DNA of 64,000 nucleotides from Pseudescherichia vulneris NBRC 102420 (GTDB taxonomy: Bacteria > Pseudomonadota > Gammaproteobacteria > Enterobacterales > Enterobacteriaceae). The position numbers were made by a program, and so were the translations under genes. The notes beneath the pieces were generated by a model. That model did not search any database. It was given only the letters and a program-made list of their open reading frames with translations, and had not been told where the DNA came from. The DNA lies in NCBI RefSeq assembly GCF_000759795.1, contig NZ_BBMZ01000008.1:372001-436000 (forward strand), written 5' to 3'. This document shows, piece by piece, positions 47,208-58,448 of this stretch (positions are counted from its first letter, which is position 1; the number at the start of each line of letters is the position of its first letter).

Positions 47208-48365
47208 ATGGCTGGCTGGCATCTTGATACCAAAATGGCGCAGGATATCGTTGCGCGCACCATGCGCATTATCGATACCAACATCAACGTGATGGATGCG
47301 CGCGGGCGCATTATTGGCAGCGGCGATCGGGAGCGTATTGGGGAATTGCACGAAGGTGCGCTGCTGGTGCTCTCTCAGGGGCGCGTAGTGGATATCGACG
47401 ACGCGGTTGCTCGTCATCTGCATGGCGTACGCCAGGGGATCAACCTGCCGCTGCGTCTGGAGGGGGAGATTGTCGGGGTCATCGGCCTGACCGGTGAGCC
47501 GGAGACGCTGCGTAAGTATGGCGAGCTGGTGTGCATGACCGCCGAAATGATGCTGGAGCAGTCCCGTCTGATGCATCTCCTGGCCCAGGATAGCCGCCTG
47601 CGCGAGGAGCTGGTGATGAACCTCATCCAGGCCGAGGAGCACACGCCAGCCCTGACCGAGTGGGCGCAGCGTCTGGGGATCGATTTAAACCAGCCGCGCG
47701 TAGTGGCGGTGGTGGAGGTCGACAGCGGTCAGCTTGGCGTCGACAGCGCCATGGCCGAGCTACAGCAGCTGCAAAATGCGCTGACCACGCCGGAGCGTAA
47801 CAACCTGATTGCTATCGTCTCCCTCACCGAGATGGTGGTATTGAAACCCGCCCTCAATCCGTTTGGCCGCTGGGATGCCGAAGACCATCGCAAGCGCGTA
47901 GAGCAGCTGATCGCCCGCATGAAAGAGAACGGCCAGCTGCGCTTTCGCGTCGCGCTGGGCAACTACTTTACCGGACCGGGCAGCATTGCCCGCTCCTACC
48001 GCACGGCACGCACCACTATGATGGTGGGCAAGCAGCGTATGCCGGAGAGCCGGAGCTACTTCTATCAGGATCTGATGCTGCCGGTGCTGCTGGATAGCCT
48101 GCGCGGCGGCTGGCAGGCCAACGAGCTGGCGCGTCCGCTTACCCGCCTGAAGGCGATGGATAACAACGGCCTGCTCAGGCGAACCCTGGCGGCGTGGTTT
48201 CGCCACAACGTGCAGCCGCTGGCGACCTCAAAGGCGTTGTTTATTCACCGCAATACGCTGGAGTATCGCCTGAATCGTATCTCGGAGCTGACCGGGCTGG
48301 ATCTGGGGAATTTTGACGACAGGCTGCTGCTCTATGTGGCGTTGCAATTAGACGAACAAAGATGA
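47208..48365 (+). CDS. cdaR: Sugar-diacid utilisation transcriptional activator CdaR
   Basis: 385 residues, as in E. coli, where it activates gar and gud genes for D-glucarate, D-galactarate and D-glycerate. An N-terminal diacid-recognition domain (about 1-135, MDARGRIIGSGDRERIGELHEGA) is followed by a central GGDEF-like region and a C-terminal PucR-type helix-turn-helix (TLAAWFRHN ... KALFIHRNTLEYRLNRI). The target operons are not in this window. GGGGAGGG Shine-Dalgarno. Confidence 0.96.
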   Translation: MAGWHLDTKMAQDIVARTMRIIDTNINVMDARGRIIGSGDRERIGELHEGALLVLSQGRVVDIDDAVARHLHGVRQGINLPLRLEGEIVGVIGLTGEPETLRKYGELVCMTAEMMLEQSRLMHLLAQDSRLREELVMNLIQAEEHTPALTEWAQRLGIDLNQPRVVAVVEVDSGQLGVDSAMAELQQLQNALTTPERNNLIAIVSLTEMVVLKPALNPFGRWDAEDHRKRVEQLIARMKENGQLRFRVALGNYFTGPGSIARSYRTARTTMMVGKQRMPESRSYFYQDLMLPVLLDSLRGGWQANELARPLTRLKAMDNNGLLRRTLAAWFRHNVQPLATSKALFIHRNTLEYRLNRISELTGLDLGNFDDRLLLYVALQLDEQR

Positions 48366-48370
48366 TTTTT

Positions 48371-48443
48371 GCCCGGTGGCGCTTCGCTTACCGGGCCTAC
48401 GGGTGAGCGCCTGTAGGCCTGATAAGCAGAGCGCCATCAGGCG
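48371..48443. repeat. BIME between cdaR and yaeH
   Basis: Two REP palindromes: 48371-48399 (GCCCGGTGGCGCTTCGCTTA arm) and 48412-48443 (CTGTAGGCCTGATAAGCAGA arm) in the convergent gap. Confidence 0.85.
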
Positions 48444-48451
48444 TAATGCAC

Positions 48452-48841
48452 TTACTTGTTACGCGTTAACTTCTCAAGGTCGGACTCGATCTCGTTGATC
48501 TTGTTGGTCACCACGCTTTCAAGGTGGCGAAGGTCATCGAGGATCTTCCGTTTCAGGTCGATCTCGCTGCGATCGCGCTGGCAGATCTGATCCAGCTCGT
48601 CGATCACATACCGCAGGTTCGGGCTGATCTCCTGAACCTCTTTGTAGCCCTGGCCCACGCCGTCGGCGACCACGGTTTTACGCTGGCGTGGGTACTTAAA
48701 CTTCACGCTTTTAGCAAAAAACTCGCCCCTGTCCTTATGAAAATAGATTTTCAGAATATCGTTATTGGCCTCCTGGCGAAGGCTATAGCGATCGATTTCA
48801 TCCGGATTGGTAATGCCTAAACTTTTCAGATTATCGTACAT
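48452..48841 (-). CDS. yaeH: UPF0325 family protein YaeH
   Basis: 129 residues (E. coli 128), almost identical ([27 protein letters not shown]). Highly charged, with a predicted coiled coil over the last 50 residues ([22 protein letters not shown]). Cytoplasmic; function unknown. E. coli K-12 has yaeI between yaeH and dapD; there is no trace of it in the 109 bases here. Confidence 0.94.
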   Translation of the reverse strand: MYDNLKSLGITNPDEIDRYSLRQEANNDILKIYFHKDRGEFFAKSVKFKYPRQRKTVVADGVGQGYKEVQEISPNLRYVIDELDQICQRDRSEIDLKRKILDDLRHLESVVTNKINEIESDLEKLTRNK

Positions 48842-48913
48842 AGCGGTACCCTTAAGCTCAACATAACCTATGAATAATTAACGAAAAATTCTATTTTGGC
48901 CACCAGCAAATGT

Positions 48914-48942
48914 AAAAAAAGCGGGGTAGCCCCCGCTTTTTT
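48914..48942 (-). terminator. Terminator of dapD
   Basis: AAAAGCGGGG and CCCCGCTTTT form a strong stem flanked by A and T runs; it is 8 bases past the dapD stop on the minus strand and could work in both directions. Confidence 0.9.
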
Positions 48943-48950
48943 ATCGCCCA

Positions 48951-49775
48951 TTAGTCGATGGTACGCAACAGTTCGTTAATACCAACTTTGCCGCGCGTCT
49001 TCGCGTCGACCTTTTTCACGATAACCGCGCAGTAGAGGCTGTATTTGCCATCTTTTGACGGCAGGTTGCCGGAGACCACCACTGAGCCTGCCGGAACGCG
49101 ACCGTAGTGCACTTCACCGGTTTCACGATCGTAAATACGAGTGCTCTGACCGATGTAAACGCCCATGGAGATCACTGAACCCTCTTCGACGATCACGCCC
49201 TCAACCACTTCAGAGCGCGCACCGATGAAGCAGTTGTCTTCGATGATGGTTGGATTCGCCTGCAGCGGCTCAAGAACGCCACCGATGCCCACGCCGCCGG
49301 AGAGGTGAACGTTTTTACCGATCTGCGCACAGGAGCCAACGGTGGCCCAGGTATCGACCATGGTGCCTTCGTCAACGTAAGCGCCGATGTTGACGTAGGA
49401 GGGCATCAGCACGGTATTGCGAGCGATAAACGCGCCCTGGCGCACGGCAGCCGGAGGCACTACGCGGAAGCCCTCTTTCTGGAAGCGCGCTTCGTCGTAG
49501 TTAGCGAACTTCATCGGCACCTTATCGAAGTAGCGGCTTTCGGCTCCGTCGATAACCTGATTATCGTTGATACGGAAAGAGAGCAGCACCGCTTTCTTCA
49601 GCCACTGATGCGTTACCCACTGGCCGTCGATCTTCTCGGCAACGCGCAGCGCGCCGGAGTCCAGCAGGGAAATCACCTGGTTTACCGCTTCACGGGTCAC
49701 GGTATCCACATTCGCCGGAGTGATCTCGGCGCGACGCTCAAAAGCGGACTCAATAACGTTCTGTAACTGCTGCAT
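48951..49775 (-). CDS. dapD: Tetrahydrodipicolinate N-succinyltransferase
   Basis: Succinyl-CoA-dependent step of the lysine/diaminopimelate pathway. 274 residues, as in E. coli. The left-handed beta-helix of hexapeptide repeats spans about residues 110-220 ([50 protein letters not shown]). It lies 30 bases downstream of glnD. Confidence 0.98.
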   Translation of the reverse strand: MQQLQNVIESAFERRAEITPANVDTVTREAVNQVISLLDSGALRVAEKIDGQWVTHQWLKKAVLLSFRINDNQVIDGAESRYFDKVPMKFANYDEARFQKEGFRVVPPAAVRQGAFIARNTVLMPSYVNIGAYVDEGTMVDTWATVGSCAQIGKNVHLSGGVGIGGVLEPLQANPTIIEDNCFIGARSEVVEGVIVEEGSVISMGVYIGQSTRIYDRETGEVHYGRVPAGSVVVSGNLPSKDGKYSLYCAVIVKKVDAKTRGKVGINELLRTID

Positions 49776-49805
49776 TGTTAAACTCTTTCCATATAAATAA
49801 ACACA

Positions 49806-52478
49806 CTACCCTTTATCGTTTGGATTGAGGGCCTCTGTCAACCGTTGTTGTACTTCCTTCTGCAACACATTATTAAGACCACGCCGGTCGGCGGTAGCGA
49901 TTATAAATAAATCTTCTACTCGCTCGCCGATTGTCGAAATTCTCGCCCCATGAAGCGAGATCCCAAGGTCGGCAAATACCTGGCCGACGCGGGCGAGCAG
50001 GCCCGGCTGGTCGAGAGAGATAAGCTCAAGAAAGCTCTTTCTGTCGGTGTGGGTCGGCAGAAAATTGACCTCGGTATCGACGGTAAAATGACGCAGCCTC
50101 GGCGGCTGGCGGCGCGGCTGCGGCGGCTGCCAGCTGCTCTGAGTGATGGCCTGGAGTAACCCCTGCTGGATCGCCTGGTGACGATCCGGCGAGAGCGGGC
50201 TGCCGTCCGGCTCCAGCACAATAAAGGTATCCATCGCCATGCCGTCGCGGGTGGTAAAGATCTGCGCGTCGTGAACGCTCAGGTTACGGCGGTCCAGCTC
50301 GGCGCAGACGGCGGCAAAGAGGTAGGCCCGGTCCGGGCTCCAGATAAAGATCTCCGTTCCGCCGCGCGTCGCCTGCGGACTGAGCAGGATCATCGGCTGG
50401 GTGAGATCGTGCCGCAGCAGATGCCGGGCGTGCCAGGCCAGCTGGTTTGGGCTGTGGCGGACAAAGTAGTTCGCCCGGCAGCGCGCCCAGATGTGATGCA
50501 GCGCCTCTTCGTTGATGTTGTCCATCCGCAGCAGGGCCAGCGCCTGCAGCTGATGGTGGCGCACGCGCTCGCGCATATCCGGCGTGCTCTGCACGCCACG
50601 ACGCAATTGCTTCTCAGTGGCAAAGTAGAGCTCGCGCAGCAGGCTCTGCTTCCAGCTGTTCCATAGGGTCTCGTTGGTGGCGCAGATATCCGCCACCGTC
50701 AGGCAGACCAGGAAGCGCAGGCGGTTTTCCGTCTGCACCTGTTCGGCAAACTGCTTGATCACCTCGGGATCCTGAATATCCCGGCGCTGGGCGGTGACGG
50801 ACATCAGCAGATGCTGACGCACCAGCCAAGTCACCAGCTGCGTCTCCCGCGAGTTAAGGCCGTGCAGCTCGGCAAACTTCTGCACGTCCTGCGCGCCGAG
50901 CACCGAGTGATCGCCCCCGCGGCCCTTAGCGATATCGTGGAACAGGGCGGCAATCAAAATCAGTTCAGGATGGGTAAGGCGCGGCCAGAGATCGACGCAG
51001 AGAGGATGCTTCTGCCGCGTCTCCTCCCGCGCAAAGCTCTCCAGCTTCAGCAGCACGCGAATGGTGTGCTCATCCACCGTATAAGCGTGGAAGAGGTCGA
51101 ACTGCATCTGGCCGACGATGTGCGACCACTGGGGCATGTAGGCCCACAGCACGCTGTGCCGGTGCATCGGCAGCAGGCCACGGCTCACCGCGCCGGGGTG
51201 GCGCAGCATGCTGAGGAACAGGGTCCGCGCCTCCGGGATGTAGCACAGCGGCTGGGTCAGATGGCGGCGAGCGTGGCGCAGGTGGCGCAGGGTAGTGGAG
51301 TAGATCCCGGTGATGCTGCTGTTACGCACCATCATATAGAACATGCGCAGGATCGCCTGCGGCTCGCGGATGAACAGCGTCTCGTCGCGCAGGTCGATCA
51401 GCGTGCCGCGCAGCTGGAACTCTTCATCGATAGGGCGGGGCTTCTCGTCGGTGGTGAGGGCCAAAATCGCCTCATCAAAGAGCTGAAGCAGCATCTGATT
51501 CAGCTCGGATACCCGACGGGTAACGCGATAGAAGTCCTTCATCATCTGCTCTACCGGCTCGTTGCCGTCGCCGACATAGTTGAGCCGCTGGGCGACGCTG
51601 AGCTGACGATCGAACAGCAGACGGTTGTCGTAGCGGTTGATCTCCAGATGGAGGGCAAAGCGGATGCGCCACAGCAGATGCTGACACTCGTTAAGCTCGT
51701 TACGCTCGGCCTGGGTTAAGAAGCCGAAGCCTACCATCTCGCTCAGGGAGGTGGCTCCGAAGTGGCGACGCGCCACCCACTGAAGGGTATGAATATCCCG
51801 CAGGCCGCCGGGGCTGCTTTTGATATCCGGCTCCAGGTTATAGCTGGTGCCGTGGTAGCGCTGGTGGCGCTCATTCTGCTCGGCAACCTTGGCAGCAAAA
51901 AAGGTCTCTGAAGGCCAAAAGCCATCGCTAAAGATATGCTTTTGTAGCTCAAGGAAGAGGGCGACGTCGCCAATCAGCAGGCGAGACTCAATCAGGTTGG
52001 TGGCCACGGTGAGATCGGCAAGCCCCTCCAGCAGGCACTCTTCCAGGGTGCGCACGCTGTGGCCCACCTCCAGCTTCACGTCCCACAGCAGGGTCAATAG
52101 CTCGCCGATCTTCTGCGCCTGCTCGTCGGGCAGCTTTTTACGGCTGAGGATCAGCAGGTCGATATCTGAGAGCGGATGCAGCTCGCCGCGACCGTAGCCG
52201 CCTACTGCAACCAGCGCCGCATCGCCGTACTCCGCGAAGCCATACTCCACCCACAGGCGTTGCAGAAGCTGATCGATAAACTCGGTTCGGGCTTCAATGA
52301 GCTGCTCGGCGGAGAGGCCCTGGTCAAAGACGTGGCCCAGCCACTGCTGGAAGGTATCGATATGCGCCTTGATATCCGCGCAGTTCAGGCTGCTCTGCGG
52401 CCAGGAGGAGGGGTTAGCAGGCTGGCCGGGGAGGGAGGGCGCCGTGTGGCTAAACTGTTCTGAAAGAGTGTGGCTCAT
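49806..52478 (-). CDS. glnD: Bifunctional uridylyltransferase / uridylyl-removing enzyme GlnD
   Basis: Primary nitrogen sensor; adds or removes UMP on PII proteins GlnB and GlnK in response to glutamine. The ATG at 52478 ([16 protein letters not shown]) gives 890 residues, the E. coli length; an upstream ATG at 52499 is rejected. Domains: nucleotidyltransferase with [19 protein letters not shown] (about 100-120), HD domain with [15 protein letters not shown] (about 510) for UMP removal, and two C-terminal ACT domains ([35 protein letters not shown]) that bind glutamine. Confidence 0.98.
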   Translation of the reverse strand: MSHTLSEQFSHTAPSLPGQPANPSSWPQSSLNCADIKAHIDTFQQWLGHVFDQGLSAEQLIEARTEFIDQLLQRLWVEYGFAEYGDAALVAVGGYGRGELHPLSDIDLLILSRKKLPDEQAQKIGELLTLLWDVKLEVGHSVRTLEECLLEGLADLTVATNLIESRLLIGDVALFLELQKHIFSDGFWPSETFFAAKVAEQNERHQRYHGTSYNLEPDIKSSPGGLRDIHTLQWVARRHFGATSLSEMVGFGFLTQAERNELNECQHLLWRIRFALHLEINRYDNRLLFDRQLSVAQRLNYVGDGNEPVEQMMKDFYRVTRRVSELNQMLLQLFDEAILALTTDEKPRPIDEEFQLRGTLIDLRDETLFIREPQAILRMFYMMVRNSSITGIYSTTLRHLRHARRHLTQPLCYIPEARTLFLSMLRHPGAVSRGLLPMHRHSVLWAYMPQWSHIVGQMQFDLFHAYTVDEHTIRVLLKLESFAREETRQKHPLCVDLWPRLTHPELILIAALFHDIAKGRGGDHSVLGAQDVQKFAELHGLNSRETQLVTWLVRQHLLMSVTAQRRDIQDPEVIKQFAEQVQTENRLRFLVCLTVADICATNETLWNSWKQSLLRELYFATEKQLRRGVQSTPDMRERVRHHQLQALALLRMDNINEEALHHIWARCRANYFVRHSPNQLAWHARHLLRHDLTQPMILLSPQATRGGTEIFIWSPDRAYLFAAVCAELDRRNLSVHDAQIFTTRDGMAMDTFIVLEPDGSPLSPDRHQAIQQGLLQAITQSSWQPPQPRRQPPRLRHFTVDTEVNFLPTHTDRKSFLELISLDQPGLLARVGQVFADLGISLHGARISTIGERVEDLFIIATADRRGLNNVLQKEVQQRLTEALNPNDKG

Positions 52479-52520
52479 ATCGCGTTGCGCTGCCCCCAAT
52501 ATAAGTAAAAGCTATCGCCA

Positions 52521-52546
52521 TAAAAAAGCCGGCAATCGCCGGCTTC
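52521..52546 (-). terminator. Terminator of map
   Basis: GCCGGC inverted repeat with extended pairing (AAGCCGGC/GCCGGCTT) followed, on the minus strand, by six T. It separates map from glnD. Confidence 0.9.
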
Positions 52547-52549
52547 TTA

Positions 52550-53344
52550 TCATTCGTTGTGCGAGAGTATCGCCGGGATGGTGTCATCCTTGCGGAGCGT
52601 CATAATTTCGCAGCCGTTCTCTGTCACCACAATAGTATGCTCGTACTGCGCCGACAAGCTCCGGTCTTTGGTTTTTACCGTCCAGCCATCTTTCATGGTG
52701 CGGATACGGTAGTCGCCTGCGTTGACCATCGGCTCAACGGTGAAGGCCATACCGGCCTGCAGCACCACGCCGCCGTCGTCAGCATCATAGTGCAGCACCT
52801 GCGGCTCTTCGTGGAAGCCACGGCCAATGCCGTGCCCGCAGTACTCGCGCACCACAGAGAAGCCTTCCGCTTCGACAAACTTCTGGATCGCCGCGCCAAG
52901 GGTGCGCAGACGGATGCCCGGCTTCACCATCTTCAGCGCCAGGTAGAGGCTCTCCTGGGTGACACGGCACAGGCGCTCGCCCAGAATGGTTGGCTTGCCA
53001 ACGATAAACATTTTCGAGGTGTCGCCGTGGAAGCCGTCTTTGATCACGGTAACGTCGATGTTAACGATGTCGCCGTCTTTCAGACGTTTCTCGTCGTCCG
53101 GAATACCGTGACACACCACTTCGTTAATCGAGATGCAGACGGATTTCGGGAAGCCGTGGTAGCCGAGGCTGGCGGAGACCGCGTGCTGCTCGTTAACGAT
53201 GTGATCGTTACAGATACGATCCAGCTCGCCGGTGCTTACGCCCGGTTTAATGTGCGCTTCGATCATCTCCAGCACTTCTGCAGCGAGGCGGCCTGCCACG
53301 CGCATTTTTTCGATATCTTCCGGGGTCTTAATTGGGATAGCCAT
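52550..53344 (-). CDS. map: Type I methionine aminopeptidase
   Basis: Removes the initiator Met from nascent chains; essential. 264 residues, as in E. coli. Pita-bread fold with metal ligands Asp in IVNIDVTVIKDGFHGD, His in GHGIGRGFHEEP and Glu in FTVEPMVN and EHTIVV. It is divergent from rpsB with a 325-base gap between the starts, which holds the rpsB promoter and leader. Confidence 0.98.
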   Translation of the reverse strand: MAIPIKTPEDIEKMRVAGRLAAEVLEMIEAHIKPGVSTGELDRICNDHIVNEQHAVSASLGYHGFPKSVCISINEVVCHGIPDDEKRLKDGDIVNIDVTVIKDGFHGDTSKMFIVGKPTILGERLCRVTQESLYLALKMVKPGIRLRTLGAAIQKFVEAEGFSVVREYCGHGIGRGFHEEPQVLHYDADDGGVVLQAGMAFTVEPMVNAGDYRIRTMKDGWTVKTKDRSLSAQYEHTIVVTENGCEIMTLRKDDTIPAILSHNE

Positions 53345-53480
53345 GAATTCTGTCCATTAGCGTCGATGCATTGATAATAAACGTCATCGACAATAATTGT
53401 GTAAGTGCTGTCAATGTTACCAGTCCGAGACATAACCTGCCAAATTGAGAATTTCTGGCAGCACGCTACGCCAACAACTG

Positions 53481-53510
53481 TTGGAGTCTGCGGCGATTTT
53501 ATGGTATAAA
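53481..53510 (+). promoter_or_regulatory. Promoter of rpsB-tsf
   Basis: TTGGAG (53481-53486), an 18-base spacer and TATAAA (53505-53510), followed by a GC-rich discriminator (GCGCGCC), as at stringently controlled ribosomal promoters. The part of the gap nearer map (53345-53480) holds no feature I can name. Confidence 0.65.
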
Positions 53511-53546
53511 GCGCGCCGGACTTCCGTTCCTTCTTGTGGAGCGTGA

Positions 53547-54395
<849 letters not shown>

Positions 54396-54447
54396 TAAGG
54401 CACGCTCTCTGAGCCCCTTATTGAGCAGGTAGTACCGAGTTTGGTTA

Positions 54448-54475
54448 GGGGGCCTGTTTATGGCCCCCTTTTTCA
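54448..54475 (+). terminator. Attenuator between rpsB and tsf
   Basis: GGGGGCC pairs with GGCCCCC across a 7-base loop and is followed by TTTTT. Partial read-through gives tsf. Confidence 0.9.
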
Positions 54476-54532
54476 CTTTTAAGGCTGTTTGGTTTTACGA
54501 CCAGGCAGGTCAAATCTTCCGAGGATTTTAGA

Positions 54533-55384
54533 ATGGCTGAAATTACCGCATCCCTGGTAAAAGAGCTGCGCGAGCGTACTGGCGCTGGCATGATGGATTG
54601 CAAAAAAGCGCTGACCGAAGCGAACGGCGACATCGAGCTGGCAATCGAAAACATGCGTAAGTCTGGCGCGATCAAAGCGGCGAAAAAAGCAGGTAACGTT
54701 GCTGCTGACGGCGTGATCATCACCAAAATCGACGGCAACTACGGCGTGATTCTGGAAGTTAACTGCCAGACCGACTTCGTTGCTAAAGACTCTGGTTTCC
54801 AGGCGTTCGCTAACAAGGTTCTGGATGCAGCGGTTGCTGGCAAAGTTAGCGACGTTGACGTGCTGAAAGCACAGTTCGAAGAAGAGCGCGTAGCGCTGGT
54901 TGCGAAAATTGGTGAAAACATCAACATTCGCCGCGTAGCTACCCTCGAAGGCGACGTGTTGGGCTCTTACCTGCACGGCGCGCGCATCGGCGTTCTGATC
55001 GCTGCTACCGGCGCTGACGAAGAGCTGGTGAAACAGCTGGCAATGCACGTTGCTGCAAGCAAGCCTGAATTCGTTAAGCCGGAAGACGTCTCTGCTGAAG
55101 TAGTAGAGAAAGAGTACCAGGTTCAGCTGGACATCGCCATGCAGTCTGGCAAGCCGAAAGAGATCGCAGAGAAGATGGTTGAAGGCCGCATGAAGAAATT
55201 CACCGGCGAAGTCTCTCTGACCGGTCAGCCGTTCGTTATGGACCCGAGCAAAACCGTTGGCCAGCTGCTGAAAGAGCACAACGCTGACGTCACTAACTTC
55301 ATCCGTTTTGAAGTGGGTGAAGGCATCGAGAAAGTTGAGACTGACTTCGCAGCAGAAGTTGCTGCCATGTCCAAGCAGTCTTAA
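54533..55384 (+). CDS. tsf: Elongation factor Ts
   Basis: Nucleotide exchange factor of EF-Tu. 283 residues. Conserved N-terminal UBA-like domain with [17 protein letters not shown], then the TDFVA motif ([14 protein letters not shown]) that contacts EF-Tu, two core subdomains and a coiled coil. Preceded by a GAGG Shine-Dalgarno. Confidence 0.99.
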   Translation: MAEITASLVKELRERTGAGMMDCKKALTEANGDIELAIENMRKSGAIKAAKKAGNVAADGVIITKIDGNYGVILEVNCQTDFVAKDSGFQAFANKVLDAAVAGKVSDVDVLKAQFEEERVALVAKIGENINIRRVATLEGDVLGSYLHGARIGVLIAATGADEELVKQLAMHVAASKPEFVKPEDVSAEVVEKEYQVQLDIAMQSGKPKEIAEKMVEGRMKKFTGEVSLTGQPFVMDPSKTVGQLLKEHNADVTNFIRFEVGEGIEKVETDFAAEVAAMSKQS

Positions 55385-55393
55385 GTGGTCTGA

Positions 55394-55423
55394 AAGAAGC
55401 CGCCTGAGGGCGGCTTCTTTTTG
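55394..55423 (+). terminator. Terminator of tsf
   Basis: GAAGCCGCC pairs with GGCGGCTTC (4-base loop), then TTTTTG. Confidence 0.92.
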
Positions 55424-55439
55424 TATCCAGCGTAAGCTG

Positions 55440-55445
55440 TATACT
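55440..55445 (+). promoter_or_regulatory. Putative -10 element of pyrH
   Basis: TATACT 60 bases before the pyrH ATG; no convincing -35 was seen. Confidence 0.35.
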
Positions 55446-55504
55446 ACATACGTTGTATCCGGAATTAACCCCCTCTCAATCGTTGAACGTCTCAGGAAAG
55501 AATC

Positions 55505-56230
55505 ATGGCTACCAATGCAAAACCCGTCTATAAACGCATCCTGCTTAAGCTCAGCGGCGAAGCGTTACAGGGCACCGAAGGCTTCGGTATCGACGCAAGC
55601 ATCCTTGACCGCATGGCTCAGGAGATCAAAGAGCTGGTGGAGTTGGGCATCCAGGTAGGCGTCGTCATTGGTGGTGGTAACCTTTTCCGTGGCGCAGGTC
55701 TGGCGAAAGCGGGGATGAACCGCGTAGTGGGCGACCACATGGGTATGCTGGCAACGGTCATGAACGGCCTGGCAATGCGTGATGCGCTCCACCGCGCCTA
55801 TGTGAACGCCCGCCTGATGTCCGCTATTCCACTGAATGGCGTGTGTGATAACTACAGCTGGGCTGAAGCCATCAGCCTGCTGCGTAACAACCGGGTGGTG
55901 ATCCTCTCTGCCGGTACCGGTAACCCGTTCTTTACCACCGACTCCGCAGCCTGCCTGCGCGGGATCGAGATCGAAGCGGACGTGGTGCTGAAGGCGACCA
56001 AAGTCGACGGCGTATTTACTGCCGATCCGGCAAAAGATCCGGCTGCTACCATGTACGATCAGCTGAGCTACAGCGAAGTGCTGGATAAAGAGCTGAAGGT
56101 GATGGATCTGGCGGCCTTTACCCTGGCCCGTGACCACAAGCTGCCGATTCGTGTTTTCAACATGAACAAGCCTGGCGCGCTGCGCCGCGTGGTAATGGGC
56201 GAAAAAGAAGGCACTTTGATCACGGAGTAA
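55505..56230 (+). CDS. pyrH: Uridylate kinase
   Basis: Phosphorylates UMP to UDP; hexameric amino-acid-kinase fold, activated by GTP and inhibited by UTP. 241 residues, as in E. coli. Motifs [21 protein letters not shown] and [13 protein letters not shown] are intact. In E. coli PyrH also takes part in pyrimidine control of carAB. It is between the tsf terminator and frr. Confidence 0.98.
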   Translation: MATNAKPVYKRILLKLSGEALQGTEGFGIDASILDRMAQEIKELVELGIQVGVVIGGGNLFRGAGLAKAGMNRVVGDHMGMLATVMNGLAMRDALHRAYVNARLMSAIPLNGVCDNYSWAEAISLLRNNRVVILSAGTGNPFFTTDSAACLRGIEIEADVVLKATKVDGVFTADPAKDPAATMYDQLSYSEVLDKELKVMDLAAFTLARDHKLPIRVFNMNKPGALRRVVMGEKEGTLITE

Positions 56231-56392
56231 TTTCCGTCATCAACAAATAGAGGTAAGATTCCGCTTTAACAGTAAAGCGGTTCTTATCAGACACCTTTTA
56301 CCGTGTCATAGATTAAACGGGGCTATACTTAGCACACTTTACGGCGTGCTGACGTATGGTCTGCCTGAGACAAGTTTTCAAGGATTCGTAAC

Positions 56393-56950
56393 GTGATTAA
56401 CGATATCAGAAAAGATGCCGAAGTCCGCATGGATAAATGCGTTGAAGCATTCAAAACCCAAATCAGCAAAGTGCGCACCGGTCGTGCTTCCCCAAGCCTG
56501 CTCGACGGCATTATGGTGCCGTACTACGGTACGCCGACGCCGCTGCGTCAGCTGGCTAACATCACCGTTGAAGACTCCCGCACGCTGAAAATCAACGTGT
56601 TCGATCGCTCTCTGAGCCCGGCGGTTGAGAAGGCAATCATGGCGTCTGACCTCGGTCTGAACCCAAGCTCTGCCGGCACCGACATCCGCGTTCCGCTGCC
56701 GCCGCTGACCGAAGAGCGTCGTAAAGACCTGATCAAAGTGGTGCGTGGCGAAGCCGAAGGCGCACGCGTAGCGGTACGTAACGTACGCCGTGATGCCAAC
56801 GACAAAGTGAAAGCGCTGCTGAAAGATAAAGCGATCAGCGAAGATGAAGATCGTCGCTCGCAGGACGACGTGCAGAAGCTCACCGACGTAGCCATCAAGA
56901 AGGTGGATGCGGCGCTGGCGGAAAAAGAAGCGGAACTGATGCAGTTCTGA
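56393..56950 (+). CDS. frr: Ribosome recycling factor
   Basis: With EF-G, splits post-termination ribosomes. 185 residues. Starts at GTG (56393), as in E. coli, with AAGGA upstream. tRNA-shaped fold: long three-helix bundle with [13 protein letters not shown] and [20 protein letters not shown] -10-like element at 56324-56329 suggests its own promoter. Confidence 0.98.
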   Translation: MINDIRKDAEVRMDKCVEAFKTQISKVRTGRASPSLLDGIMVPYYGTPTPLRQLANITVEDSRTLKINVFDRSLSPAVEKAIMASDLGLNPSSAGTDIRVPLPPLTEERRKDLIKVVRGEAEGARVAVRNVRRDANDKVKALLKDKAISEDEDRRSQDDVQKLTDVAIKKVDAALAEKEAELMQF

Positions 56951-56970
56951 TCCCGCGCACGTGATTAAAC

Positions 56971-57018
56971 AAAACGCCGTTCAGAGAAGCCTTACCGGGT
57001 TTTTGCTGGCGGCGTTTT
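56971..57018 (+). terminator. Weak terminator-like structure after frr
   Basis: AAAACGCCG pairs with CGGCGTTTT around a long internal loop. Its efficiency is uncertain. Confidence 0.5.
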
Positions 57019-57061
57019 GCTATGTTGCTCTTCTTAAGCCACCTTTGGACACCTCTCTCTC

Positions 57062-58261
57062 ATGAAGCAGCTCACCCTCCTTGGCTCAACCGGCTCTATC
57101 GGTTGCAGTACTCTTGATGTGGTTCGCCACAATCCCGATCGCTTTACCGTTACGGCGCTGGTTGCTGGCAAAAACGTGGCCCGTATGGCAGAGCAGTGCC
57201 TGGAGTTTACGCCGCGCTACGCGGTGATGGACGATGCCGCCAGCGCCCGCGAACTCAAAGAGACGCTGGCACAGCACGGTAGCCGTACCGAGGTGCTGAG
57301 CGGCCAGCAGGCCGCCTGCGACATGGCCGCGCTGGACGAGGTCGATCAGGTGATGGCCGCTATCGTTGGGGCCGCGGGCCTGCTGCCGACCCTGGCGGCG
57401 ATCCGCGCCGGGAAGCGCGTGCTGCTGGCTAACAAGGAGTCGCTGGTCACCTGTGGCCGCCTGTTTATGGAGGCGGTGAAAGAGAGTGGGGCGCAGCTTC
57501 TGCCGGTGGATAGCGAGCATAACGCCATTTTTCAGAGTTTACCGCAACCCTTCCAGCGCAACCTGGGGTACGCTGACCTCGAGCAAAATGGCGTAGCATC
57601 CATTCTGCTTACCGGGTCTGGTGGTCCCTTTCGTGAGACGCCGCTGTCTGAACTGGCTGCAATGACGCCGGATCAGGCCTGCCGCCATCCGAACTGGTCA
57701 ATGGGACGTAAAATCTCCGTTGATTCCGCCACCATGATGAACAAAGGTCTGGAATATATTGAAGCGCGCTGGCTGTTTAACGCCTCTGCCCGCCAGATGG
57801 AAGTGCTGATCCACCCCCAGTCGGTGATCCACTCTATGGTACGTTATCTGGATGGCAGCGTGTTAGCGCAGCTGGGTGAGCCGGATATGCGCACGCCTAT
57901 CGCCCATACGATGGCCTGGCCGGATCGCGTCAGCTCTGGCGTCAAGGCCCTCGATTTTTGCTCGCTCAGCACGTTGAGCTTTGCCGCCCCGGACTATGAC
58001 CGCTATCCCTGCCTGAAGCTGGCAATGGAGGCGTTTGAACAGGGCCAGGCCGCGACAACAGCGCTGAATGCAGCAAATGAGGTGACGGTTGCCGCATTCC
58101 TGGACTCGCGCATTCGCTTTACCGATATCGCTGCCCTTAATCTATCCGTACTAGAACGTATGGATCTGCGCGAACCGCAGAGCATCGAGGATGTTCTGGC
58201 TGTGGACGCGCTGGCCCGCGAGACGGCGCAGAAACAGGTGAGCCATCTCGCAAGCCGGTGA
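57062..58261 (+). CDS. dxr: 1-deoxy-D-xylulose 5-phosphate reductoisomerase
   Basis: Second step of the MEP isoprenoid pathway; makes 2-C-methylerythritol 4-phosphate with NADPH; target of fosmidomycin. 399 residues (E. coli 398). NADPH loop [12 protein letters not shown], catalytic region NKESLV, metal/substrate motif DSEHNAIFQ, and the flexible loop [20 protein letters not shown] are all present. Confidence 0.98.
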   Translation: MKQLTLLGSTGSIGCSTLDVVRHNPDRFTVTALVAGKNVARMAEQCLEFTPRYAVMDDAASARELKETLAQHGSRTEVLSGQQAACDMAALDEVDQVMAAIVGAAGLLPTLAAIRAGKRVLLANKESLVTCGRLFMEAVKESGAQLLPVDSEHNAIFQSLPQPFQRNLGYADLEQNGVASILLTGSGGPFRETPLSELAAMTPDQACRHPNWSMGRKISVDSATMMNKGLEYIEARWLFNASARQMEVLIHPQSVIHSMVRYLDGSVLAQLGEPDMRTPIAHTMAWPDRVSSGVKALDFCSLSTLSFAAPDYDRYPCLKLAMEAFEQGQAATTALNAANEVTVAAFLDSRIRFTDIAALNLSVLERMDLREPQSIEDVLAVDALARETAQKQVSHLASR

Positions 58262-58288
58262 TATTGCAGCCATGAATGGCCGTGATAT

Positions 58289-58317
58289 TTGTTAGCGTTC
58301 GGCTTCAGTGATATAGT
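58289..58317 (+). promoter_or_regulatory. Promoter in the dxr-uppS gap
   Basis: TTGTTA (58289-58294), a 17-base spacer and TATAGT (58312-58317). The start would be near 58324, about 40 bases before the hairpin and about 125 before uppS. Confidence 0.55.
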
Positions 58318-58360
58318 CTGCGCCACCCGATCGCTGGTCTCAGGGCCGGAGCGGTCAGGT

Positions 58361-58388
58361 AAGCCGTGGTTTGACACGGCTTTTTTTA
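58361..58388 (+). terminator. Terminator-like hairpin before uppS
   Basis: AGCCGTG pairs with CACGGCT across a 6-base loop, followed by a run of T. It may end dxr transcription or act as an attenuator of the promoter at 58289. Confidence 0.85.
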
Positions 58389-58448
58389 CGTAAAGGCTTC
58401 AGTATTTCTGAGTACCGCTAAATCCTTTTCAGGGACTTAAAACGCGTT

